Positions 43,281 to 51,067 of a DNA stretch of 64,000 nucleotides are shown here, one piece after another; the stretch's first letter is position 1, and the number at the start of each line of letters is the position of its first letter. The notes under the pieces were generated by a model, which was not told the DNA's origin, did not search any database, and saw only the letters and a list, made by a program, of their open reading frames with translations. The DNA comes from Bacteroidota bacterium (GTDB lineage: Bacteria; Bacteroidota; Bacteroidia; Chitinophagales; UBA10324). The stretch is from contig JAFDYS010000024.1 in NCBI GenBank assembly GCA_018267315.1, positions 1 to 64,000 on the forward strand. Reading direction: 5' to 3'. The translations under genes were made by a program, and so were the position numbers.

Positions 43281-45815
43281 ATGAATCTTTCATTTGACAT
43301 AAAAGAAGTTCTCACTTCGGATGAGGCCAGGCGCAAACTCCTTAAGTACGGTTACAATGAACTTCCGTCTGCAAAGCCGAAATCAATTTTTTATATCGCG
43401 TGGAGTGTACTGAAATCTCCTATGTTTTTGCTGCTGATGACGTGCGGAATTCTTTACCTGATTTTTGGAGACCTCGGTGAAAGCCTGGTTTTACTGATGG
43501 CCGTTTTCGTGGTGATTGGCATTACCTTCTTCCAGGAAAGGAAATCAGAAAGGGCATTACAGGCATTACGCAATTTGAGCAGCCCGCGCGCCATGGTTGT
43601 TCGGGATGGTAAAGAAATACGTATCCCCGGCCGTGAAGTGGTGCCGGATGATCTCGTAATTCTGAAAGAGGGAGACCGTGTTCCGGCTGATGCCACGGTT
43701 CTCGACTGCCTGAGTTTGTCCATTGATGAGTCCATGCTGACGGGTGAGTCAGTGCCTGTGAGAAAACGAATTGCCGCACAGGAAGAACGAAGCATATTGC
43801 CCGGCGGTGACAGCACTCCTTTTGTTTATTCCGGAACCATGGTCGTGCAAGGTTCGGGAGTGGCACGTGTGACCTCAACAGGTATGCACACCGAGATCGG
43901 AAAAATCGGGAAGTCCATAGAATCCATTAGTGATGAGAAGTCGCATGTGGAGAGAGAGATGAACACCATCGTCAAGGTGTTCACCATTGCCGGATTGATT
44001 TTTTGTGTTCTGCTGATTGTGCTGTATGGATTTCTAAAAGATGACTGGAAGAATGCTGTATTAACCGGGCTGGGACTTGCCATTGGCATGATCCCGGAAG
44101 AATTTCCCGTGGTGCTTACCATTTTCCTCGCCATAGGAGCGTGGAGAATGTCTCGTCAAAATGTGCTTACACGTAATCCTGCTTCCATAGAAACACTGGG
44201 GGCCGTGAGCGTTTTATGCACTGACAAAACCGGCACCATCACGCAAAACAAGATGACGGTGAGCGAGCTTATGACAGGGAGAAAAAAAATTTCACTTGAC
44301 GCACAGCCAGCTATTGAAGAAACCTTCCATCCTCTGATTGAATACGCCATTCTTGCCAGCCAAACCGATCCTGTTGATCCGATGGAGAAAGCGATCCGGG
44401 AACTGAGTCAAAAATATCCTGAGCTTACCGAACACATCCATCGTGATTGGGAACTCGTAAAAGAATATCCGCTGTCCAACGAAATGCTTTCCATGTCAAG
44501 AGTATTTCGTTCCAGGCAAAATCAATATCTCATCATCAGCGCCAAGGGTTCGCCTGAAACCATTCTGGATTTATGCCATACGGAAAAACAGGAAATGCAC
44601 CGGTTGCTTCTTCAGGTTAATGCCATGGCAGAAAATGGTCTGCGCGTAATCGGAGTGGCCTGCGCCAGGTTTGATAACAGCCGATTGCCGGATCAACAGC
44701 ACGCTTTTGATTTTGAATTACTCGGTTTTCTGGCGCTTCACGATCCCGTCAGGCACACCATTGCCGATGACGTACGCGAATGTTATCATGCCGGGGTGAG
44801 AGTGATACTCATTACCGGCGACTATCCTGCCACGGCGCAAAACATCGGCCGGCAAATCGGGCTGAAAAACACCGGTGAATTCATTACCGGTGCTGACCTT
44901 GAAAACTACAGTGATGAAGAATTGAATGAACGAATGAAAACCGTCAACATTTTTGCCCGCGTGGTTCCCCATCAAAAATTACGGATTGTAAAATCACTGA
45001 TCGGTAACGGGCAGGTTGCAGCGATGACCGGCGATGGCGTGAATGATGCGCCGGCACTTAAAGCCGCTCATATAGGAATTGCGATGGGCAACAAAGGAAC
45101 CGATGTGGCCCGTGAGGCCTCAGACCTTGTCTTGCTCGACGACAATTTCTCATCCATCGTTCAGGCCGTGCGCATGGGACGCCGGGTGTATGACAATATG
45201 CAGAAAGCGTTTCGTTTCATTTTCGCCACGCATGTTCCCATTGCTGCACTTACTGCTATTCCGGTATTTGTCGCCATTCCTCCCATTCTTTTTCCTATGC
45301 ACATTGCATTACTCGAACTCATCACCGATCCGGCATGCTCCCTGGTTTTCGAAAGCGAACCCGAAGAAAAAGATATCATGAAGCGGAAGCCGATGAACAT
45401 CAACCAACGGATTCTGGGTCCGAAGGAAATGCTCCTGAGCGTGCTGCAGGGACTGGTGATTACGGCTATCGTGCTCATTGTGCATCAGATTTCCTTTGCA
45501 TGGCATGGTGATGCTGAGGAAGCGCGGGCGATGGCCTTCACCACGCTTATTGTCGCCAACATCGGGCTCATCTCCACCGATCGTTCATCACGTATTTTTT
45601 CTTTAGGTAAAAACAAGGCCTTCTTCTGGCTAACAGGATTGGTGCTGGTATTCCAATCATTGTTGCTCTTTGTTCCCATGTTGCAAAAAGTATTTCACTT
45701 TGGAACCCTGCATGCTTCAGATCTTCTGATTTGCTTAGGAGCCGGTTTAGTTAGTATTGTTTGGTTTGAACTGGTAAAATGGCTGAAGAGAGTATCTCAG
45801 CCGGCCATATCCTGA
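43281..45815 (+). CDS. Cation-translocating P-type ATPase of the PEEFP type
   Basis: 844 residues with the full P-type layout: actuator motif LTGESVPV (about residue 155), ion-site helix GLAIGMIPEEFPVVLTIF, phosphorylation site CTDKTGTITQNK (Asp at about 315), and hinge MTGDGVNDAPALKAAHIGIAMG. The ion-site motif is Pro-Glu-Glu-Phe-Pro, not the PEGLP of calcium pumps, so the cation is uncertain; calcium, manganese or magnesium are options. About eight to ten membrane segments and no heavy-metal domain. Member of the stress island. Confidence 0.88.
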   Translation: MNLSFDIKEVLTSDEARRKLLKYGYNELPSAKPKSIFYIAWSVLKSPMFLLLMTCGILYLIFGDLGESLVLLMAVFVVIGITFFQERKSERALQALRNLSSPRAMVVRDGKEIRIPGREVVPDDLVILKEGDRVPADATVLDCLSLSIDESMLTGESVPVRKRIAAQEERSILPGGDSTPFVYSGTMVVQGSGVARVTSTGMHTEIGKIGKSIESISDEKSHVEREMNTIVKVFTIAGLIFCVLLIVLYGFLKDDWKNAVLTGLGLAIGMIPEEFPVVLTIFLAIGAWRMSRQNVLTRNPASIETLGAVSVLCTDKTGTITQNKMTVSELMTGRKKISLDAQPAIEETFHPLIEYAILASQTDPVDPMEKAIRELSQKYPELTEHIHRDWELVKEYPLSNEMLSMSRVFRSRQNQYLIISAKGSPETILDLCHTEKQEMHRLLLQVNAMAENGLRVIGVACARFDNSRLPDQQHAFDFELLGFLALHDPVRHTIADDVRECYHAGVRVILITGDYPATAQNIGRQIGLKNTGEFITGADLENYSDEELNERMKTVNIFARVVPHQKLRIVKSLIGNGQVAAMTGDGVNDAPALKAAHIGIAMGNKGTDVAREASDLVLLDDNFSSIVQAVRMGRRVYDNMQKAFRFIFATHVPIAALTAIPVFVAIPPILFPMHIALLELITDPACSLVFESEPEEKDIMKRKPMNINQRILGPKEMLLSVLQGLVITAIVLIVHQISFAWHGDAEEARAMAFTTLIVANIGLISTDRSSRIFSLGKNKAFFWLTGLVLVFQSLLLFVPMLQKVFHFGTLHASDLLICLGAGLVSIVWFELVKWLKRVSQPAIS

Positions 45816-45925
45816 ACATCCTATGCACACACAGCGATATTAAACCGGCGCGGGTCAGCACTTGATGCGGAAGGGCGGCAAACAAATAGTGCCTGAAAGT
45901 GACGCAGGTTTGAATTTCTATCACA

Positions 45926-46432
45926 TCATAAAAGTTCTGTGCTTTCTTCCGATTTGCCGCGCACCAGTAAATCATGAATGAGGAAGCCCACCACTTTTCT
46001 GCGAAGTAACAGCAGCAGACCGCCTGCCATAATCAATGTGCAGGGGAATGCAGAACCGATTCCCAGTGGAGCAATGGAAATGAGAAAGACGATAGCTCCC
46101 ACAGCTCCCATTCTAAAGAGGAATCCCCTCAACCACATGGACAGTGCAATAGCCAATTGACAAACAGCTATGGAAATAACAACAGCAGTGATATGCTCTT
46201 CGAAGAATCCGTTTATGAATTTTACATAGAAACCAATGAAAGCGTATTGCGCATATTCAAGATAGTAATGTGGTGTTTGGATTGCTGCATGGGTGTTAGC
46301 GTAGCATGCCCATCCGAAGAGGGCGGAGTAAAGCAATCGGGAAATATTAGGATACTTCCAACTGCAAGCCAGCATGATCACCGCCACAATATTTGAGATC
46401 ACGTAGGCAACGGGGATCAATTCTTCATTCAT
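45926..46432 (-). CDS. Small multi-pass membrane protein, family not recognised
   Basis: 168 residues from the ATG at 46432 (an in-frame ATG at 46477 would add 15 polar residues). Four or five hydrophobic segments are visible, for example YVISNIVAVIMLACSW and AVGAIVFLISIAPLGIG. The C-terminus is basic then acidic (RRKVVGFLIHDLLVRGKSEESTE). Resembles DoxX-like proteins only in size. It lies directly downstream of the Hsp20 gene on the same strand, with a stem-loop between them. Function unknown. Confidence 0.65.
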   Translation of the reverse strand: MNEELIPVAYVISNIVAVIMLACSWKYPNISRLLYSALFGWACYANTHAAIQTPHYYLEYAQYAFIGFYVKFINGFFEEHITAVVISIAVCQLAIALSMWLRGFLFRMGAVGAIVFLISIAPLGIGSAFPCTLIMAGGLLLLLRRKVVGFLIHDLLVRGKSEESTELL

Positions 46433-46486
46433 ATTTATGGGCTTGATGTGTGTGGAGTTGATGAACTGATTTCCCATAAAAGCAGC

Positions 46487-46512
46487 GGGGCCCGGTCCTC
46501 CCGCCGGGCCCC
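46487..46512 (-). terminator. Strong stem-loop after the Hsp20 gene
   Basis: GGGGCCCGG pairs perfectly with CCGGGCCCC around an 8-base loop. On the minus strand it is followed by GCTGCTTTTA, so the T-run is short and late. Probably a terminator or attenuator between hsp20 and the membrane protein gene. Confidence 0.6.
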
Positions 46513-46527
46513 ACCCTGATGCGTGCG

Positions 46528-46956
46528 TTACTTCACGGCAACTTTGAGTTCCGGAACCTTTGTTTCCACTTTTTTCGGAAGCATCAGTTTCAGCACTCCG
46601 TTTTCATACTTCGCATCAATTTTCTCCATCAGAATATTCTCAGGAAGGGTGAACGTGCGGCTGAAGGAATTGTAGTTGTACTCCCTGCGAGTCCATTCCT
46701 TCTCCTCTTCTTTTTTCTCGGTTTCCTTCTCTGCGCTGATGGTTAACATATTGCCGGTAACGTCGATCTTAAAGTCACCTTTTTCAAGTCCGGGGGCTGC
46801 CAGTTCCATATTGAAGAACTTGTCAGTCTCCGTCACATTTACAGCTGGTACGGATTTCACCCACTTGTCTTCAAACCAATCATTCCATGGCTTGAAGAAA
46901 TCACTGAAGAAGGTGGGGAACAATTCTTCAGTGCGGACAATTGATTTGTTTTTCAT
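46528..46956 (-). CDS. Small heat shock protein, Hsp20/alpha-crystallin family
   Basis: 142 residues from the ATG at 46956. The alpha-crystallin domain covers about 40-130: VPAVNVTETDKFFNMELAAPGL, ISAEKETEKKEEEKEW and the ending SRTFTLPENILMEKIDAKYENGVLKLMLPK. The I/V-x-V tail is present as LKVAVK. It binds unfolding proteins without ATP and hands them to Hsp70. Part of the stress island, with a Crp/Fnr-like site at about -41. Confidence 0.95.
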   Translation of the reverse strand: MKNKSIVRTEELFPTFFSDFFKPWNDWFEDKWVKSVPAVNVTETDKFFNMELAAPGLEKGDFKIDVTGNMLTISAEKETEKKEEEKEWTRREYNYNSFSRTFTLPENILMEKIDAKYENGVLKLMLPKKVETKVPELKVAVK

Positions 46957-46978
46957 AATGGCGAATTTTAGATCTATA

Positions 46979-47022
46979 CAAAGTTGGAACGGGCATGAAA
47001 CAGAATCCAATAACATTCGTCA
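46979..47022 (-). promoter_or_regulatory. Crp/Fnr-like palindrome and promoter of hsp20
   Basis: On the minus strand TGACGAATGTTA (47022-47011; 7 of 8 to TGAC-N4-GTCA) is followed after 24 bases by CAACTTTG (46986-46979), one mismatch from TAnnTTTG. A TTG lies 21 bases upstream of the -7, so a basal promoter is also present. Start codon at 46956. Confidence 0.6.
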
Positions 47023-47093
47023 CATGTGGAAATGATGTGAGTCAGGTTGGCAATGAAGCGGATGGAGACACACGTTCCTTGAAATGAAAATAT

Positions 47094-47509
47094 GGCCGCA
47101 GTTTCATAAGCCGGATTCTGTTTTTCCCCCGACAAGTCGAAAGATCAGGCATTCATTTATCTGCTCCCCGCATCGCTGCTGAGATGTAGCGGTCTACCCA
47201 CCTCCGGTGAACCCGATGAACAGGTTGGTACAGCGAGCCGCCGTACGGAAAGCTTTGCAGCTTTTCCCCGAAGTGTATTTGACCTTGCAGCCCGCGAGGT
47301 TTACCCAATGATTGCATTGCTGCAACCATTCGTAAGCTCTTACCTTACGTTTTCACCCTTGCCCCGATCGAAACCGTGACGGTTATTTTCTGTGGCACTA
47401 TCTCTCCCGAAACGAGTTCGGAATCCATCTGTTAGGTGGCGCGGTGCCCTGTGCTGTCCGGACTTTCCTCCCCCGATTTTCACCGGGGACGAATGCCGAA
47501 ACTGCGGCC
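47094..47509 (-). ncRNA. rnpB: RNase P RNA (class A)
   Basis: About 416 bases. The ends pair perfectly over 12 bp (GGCCGCAGTTTC at the 5' end with GAAACTGCGGCC at the 3' end, helix P1). Conserved blocks on the minus strand include GAGGAAAGTCCGGACAG near the 5' end, AGTGCCACAG in the middle and ACAGAATCCGGCTTATG close to the 3' end. It is the catalytic part of RNase P, which removes 5' leaders of tRNA precursors. Short open frames inside it are not genes. Confidence 0.95.
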
Positions 47510-47608
47510 GTATTTTCAAAGAACACTGTGGTATGGGTCATGGCGCGGAATCACTTTGGCAGAAGGTGTTTAGCTGAAATGGCCCGCTCCATGCCACTAC
47601 TAATTTTT

Positions 47609-48610
47609 CTATCGCAAAATTACTTCAGTGGCGCCGTAACCGTAGCGCGGATTCCTGTCGTTATTGAATGACTTCACCTCTTTGTATTGCCGCAGCAGCT
47701 TGTGGATCTCCTGCTTGAGTTTCCCCGAACCCACTCCATGAATGACATAAAATTTTTCGGCACGGTGAGCAATCGCCCGCTCGAGCGCCTGCTGAAACCG
47801 CATCAATTGCAACTGCATCATTTCAGCATTTGACATGCTCCGGTAATCGGCAGTGAGTTTTTCGATGTGAAGGTCAATCTCTTCTTCCGGCGCTTCCACT
47901 TCCGCATCCTTCACAATCACCGAATCCTTCATTTGCAGTTTCAGAATTTCCGGATCGAAAACCACGGGTTCTTCCTTCACGGGCTCCGCCTTCTTCCTCT
48001 TTTCAATAAGCGGCACGGGGTAACATGAATGCATTTTATCAAACATCGGCGGCACCTGTTCTTTCTTGAAGAAACTCTGCGGCCTGATCTTCTGATTCAT
48101 CTGAGCCGTAAAATCCCGGTTCATCACATCACGAACACTCAACTGAACGGTTGGTCCTTCATTGAGCTCATCATGTTCGATGGTGTGAAGCAGGACGTAA
48201 ATATGCGATGCCAATGGCTTGTGGAAGTTGAACTTCTTTACCCCGTGAAGAAGAAAAGTGTAGTCGCAGTCAATGGCATGCGGTGTATCATTAATGAGGT
48301 AAATGTTGTATGCGGAAACATCATCGCCGTGGCTGTAAACCGGCTCAAATGAAATGAAGAGTCCCCGGTTTTCGGAAACCCTGTTGCGCGGTGGCTCCGG
48401 CGCAGGACGATATTCTTCAGGTGGCATGGCCAGTGCTTCTTTTTTCAAGGATGGAATTTCTTTTGACACATCAGATATAGCAACGGGGATCTCATCGCCA
48501 TCCACTACCACATAGAGATATTCGGTTCCCGTCCATCGTTTAACCACACCCTCCTGTTGAAGATGGATGAGAAACACTTTATCGCCTATTTCAAATTTCT
48601 CTTTCTTCAC
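47609..48610 (-). CDS. DUF2027 and Smr domain protein
   Basis: 333 residues from the GTG at 48610; there is no ATG at a sensible place, and a longer frame would run into the divergent gene. The N-terminus (about 1-60) is an SH3-like beta domain (EKFEIGDKVFLIHLQQEGVVKRW). The DUF2027 middle (about 80-240) has SENRGLFISFEP and YNIYLINDTPHAIDCDYTFLLHGVK. The C-terminal Smr domain keeps EIDLHIEKL and HGVGSGKLKQEIHKLL. Smr domains nick or bind DNA or RNA; the precise role in this phylum is unknown. Cytoplasmic. Confidence 0.87.
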   Translation of the reverse strand: MKKEKFEIGDKVFLIHLQQEGVVKRWTGTEYLYVVVDGDEIPVAISDVSKEIPSLKKEALAMPPEEYRPAPEPPRNRVSENRGLFISFEPVYSHGDDVSAYNIYLINDTPHAIDCDYTFLLHGVKKFNFHKPLASHIYVLLHTIEHDELNEGPTVQLSVRDVMNRDFTAQMNQKIRPQSFFKKEQVPPMFDKMHSCYPVPLIEKRKKAEPVKEEPVVFDPEILKLQMKDSVIVKDAEVEAPEEEIDLHIEKLTADYRSMSNAEMMQLQLMRFQQALERAIAHRAEKFYVIHGVGSGKLKQEIHKLLRQYKEVKSFNNDRNPRYGYGATEVILR

Positions 48611-48624
48611 ACAGACAAATTTAC

Positions 48625-49245
48625 ATGGTGAATTGTTTTTTCTGCCGGCTTGCCTTTGTGATGATTGCAACTGCAATCACCGCATTGTTGCCGGCGCCAC
48701 CATGCCGGGCGCAGCAAATGGACGTTACAGGTGCTGATACCGCAATAGTTATAAACTACATTCCCAAATATTCCTGGTCAGTGGGCATTGAACACAGTTT
48801 TATTCCGCAATTGTTTCAGCAACCGGCGCAATACATTCCTGACAACTTTGAAGTGCAGTGGTGGTTGGGTAACCGGATCTACGGCGAAGCCGGATTTCAT
48901 GTTTTCACTTATGACAGCAAAAACCATGAAACGAAGACTGACGGATATGCAATTTACCTCGGCGCCACTGCCAAACTTTTTCTTTTTCCTCATGCCTATT
49001 TCACTCCGGCATGGAGTCTTTATTATGAACAGAAGAGTGAGGCAACCGATTCCGGAGGATTTATTATCAGCACGGGACCCACCGCTGCATTCGAATACTT
49101 TATCGGTAACCGGTTTTCACTGCGGCTTGACCTGGTGAATCTTTCCTATGGATATTATTCATCGCAAAAAGAAAATCTCAGGGGCGGACAGTTTTCAGTG
49201 TATCGTGCACTCGGGCTGGGCGCGAGATACAATTTTGATTTGTAG
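48625..49245 (+). CDS. Outer-membrane beta-barrel-like exported protein
   Basis: 206 residues with a signal peptide (MVNCFFCRLAFVMIATAITA, cleavage near CRAQQ). The mature part consists of alternating amphipathic strands with aromatic girdles (WSVGIEHSFIP, GYAIYLGATAKLFLFP, YFTPAWSLYYEQKS) and ends in GLGARYNFDL with a terminal hydrophobic residue, the pattern of a small 8-strand barrel. No family is recognised. It starts 14 bases from the divergent DUF2027-Smr gene. Confidence 0.75.
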   Translation: MVNCFFCRLAFVMIATAITALLPAPPCRAQQMDVTGADTAIVINYIPKYSWSVGIEHSFIPQLFQQPAQYIPDNFEVQWWLGNRIYGEAGFHVFTYDSKNHETKTDGYAIYLGATAKLFLFPHAYFTPAWSLYYEQKSEATDSGGFIISTGPTAAFEYFIGNRFSLRLDLVNLSYGYYSSQKENLRGGQFSVYRALGLGARYNFDL

Positions 49246-49257
49246 CAGTGAATGAAA

Positions 49258-50493
49258 TTACTCGTATCGCAGCGCTTCAATCGGATCGAGGTTCGAAGCT
49301 TTCACCGCGGGATACAAACCGGATATCAATCCCACCACATAGCAGAAGGCAATTCCTCCGGCGATCCACATCCAGGGAATAATGAAACTGCCGCCCAGCA
49401 CCAGCGACACGAGATTGCCGATGAGTATGCCGAGAATGATGCCGAGTACCCCACCAATGAGACAGATCACGATGGCTTCAGTGAGAAACTGCGACCGGAT
49501 GACCCGCTTGGTGGCTCCCAGCGCTTTGCTCACTCCGATCTCCATTGTGCGTTCCGTTACGGACACGAGCATGATGTTCATGAGGCCAATGGCTGCACCA
49601 AACAAGGTAATAATGCCAACCAGGACGGCAGCATAGCGGATGTATTTCAATTGGCTGAATAGTTCGTTGGCAAGTTCATCGCTTTTTTCAATCTCAAAAT
49701 CGTCTTCTTCATTTGCGGCCAACCGCCGGATATTTCTGAATGTACCGCGCGCTTCATCAATCGCCGGTTCGAGCTGATCCACGGAGGTCACCGTAACGCC
49801 AATGTCCCAACTCCAGTCCATGCCGATGAAATTCCGCTTGGCATTCATCAGCGGAAACAGAATTACCCGGTCGCTTGACATAATCATGGTTTGTCCTTTT
49901 GATTTGAGGATACCAATCACACGGTACCGGATGCCGTTCATGCTTACATATTCACCAATCGGATCTTCCTTCTCAGTAAAAATTTTTTTAACCACATCAG
50001 GGCCAAGTATGGCCACATTCGGCCCCTGTTCTATTTCCTGCGGCGTGAAATACCGCCCGCGGTCAATTTCATATCCTCTGGCATTCAGGAACAATTCATC
50101 CACAGCAAACGGGGACACATTGGGGTTCGTTTTCTTGCTTTCATGTTCCACTGTCCGGGTTTGATCGAACTGCATGCCGATGGAAACAAGCGCAGGAAAG
50201 GTGTATCGCTTTTTGAATTCCTGCGTGTTATCAAAAACAACCGGCGGGCTGGGCTTCCAGTCGCGCCCCCCGCCTTCACTGGTGATCTGGGTCCACTTTT
50301 GATGAATGGTGAATGTGTTGGCTCCCATGAAAGAGAAACTCGAGTTTAGTTTACTTTTCAAACTGTCAATTGCCGTAAGAATGCCCACCAGCGCCATGAT
50401 GCCGAATGCAATGATGAGAAAGGTGAGCACCGTTCGCAGTTTGTTCCCTCTGATCGCTCTCAACGCGAGTCTGATGTTTTCTAAATATGGCAT
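49258..50493 (-). CDS. ABC transporter permease of the MacB/FtsX type
   Basis: 411 residues: one N-terminal membrane helix (about 20-40), a MacB-type periplasmic domain (about 45-275, with TIHQKW and [19 protein letters not shown]), then three membrane helices with the FtsX end ([52 protein letters not shown]). Such permeases work in lipoprotein release, peptide or drug export, with an ATPase and a fusion protein encoded elsewhere. No such partner lies next to it here. Confidence 0.9.
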   Translation of the reverse strand: MPYLENIRLALRAIRGNKLRTVLTFLIIAFGIMALVGILTAIDSLKSKLNSSFSFMGANTFTIHQKWTQITSEGGGRDWKPSPPVVFDNTQEFKKRYTFPALVSIGMQFDQTRTVEHESKKTNPNVSPFAVDELFLNARGYEIDRGRYFTPQEIEQGPNVAILGPDVVKKIFTEKEDPIGEYVSMNGIRYRVIGILKSKGQTMIMSSDRVILFPLMNAKRNFIGMDWSWDIGVTVTSVDQLEPAIDEARGTFRNIRRLAANEEDDFEIEKSDELANELFSQLKYIRYAAVLVGIITLFGAAIGLMNIMLVSVTERTMEIGVSKALGATKRVIRSQFLTEAIVICLIGGVLGIILGILIGNLVSLVLGGSFIIPWMWIAGGIAFCYVVGLISGLYPAVKASNLDPIEALRYE

Positions 50494-50666
50494 AATCGGA
50501 AGACAAACATAAGGGATTTCAAAACGCTCATCGTGGAAGTGAGGGAGTAATTATTCTCGATGAATGTCCGTTTCGTCGAACATCCTGCTGCGAATTGCAA
50601 ATCTTTGAATGCGACGTACCGGGAAATATTTTCTAAGCCGCGGATTCGTATGTCAATTGAAATTCA

Positions 50667-51023
50667 TCAGGACGAAACAACATTACGGTCCTGTACAATA
50701 GATCTCAGATAAAATCCTGAAACGGCGGACAGCCCACCCACGATACCAGCAATAATAAAAGAAGCGGGATAGAGAATGAACGAGGATGGCAGTGCAAGCA
50801 ACGCTGCAATCTTATCCGTCATGATATCGCCGTGTGTGAAGTGAATGTATAGCGCCATGATAAGCCACACAAGGCCGCTCGCAAGCATACCCGTGAAAAA
50901 TGTTAGCGTGGCTTTTCTTCCGAGAAAATAACTGCAACCAAAAGCCACCACCGCCAAACTCCACCAGGGAAGAAACAGCTGCACAAGAAAACTGAGAATG
51001 GCGATCAGAAAAAACAGCATCAT
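50667..51023 (-). CDS. Small membrane protein, family not recognised
   Basis: 118 residues with four hydrophobic segments (MMLFFLIAILSFLVQLFLPW, LAVVAFGCSYFLG, LASGLVWLIMALYIH, FIIAGIVGGLSAVSGFYL). Short loops and a polar C-terminus. It lies 44 bases after the penicillin acylase gene on the same strand and may be co-transcribed with it. Function unknown. Confidence 0.65.
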   Translation of the reverse strand: MMLFFLIAILSFLVQLFLPWWSLAVVAFGCSYFLGRKATLTFFTGMLASGLVWLIMALYIHFTHGDIMTDKIAALLALPSSFILYPASFIIAGIVGGLSAVSGFYLRSIVQDRNVVSS

Positions 51024-51067
51024 AGTTTACAACAGAGATTCAAATTAAATACACGAAATAAAAATCA

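Noticed and set aside
47392..47671. Plus-strand short frames
   Set aside because: They lie mostly within RNase P RNA or its flank and have no protein likeness.
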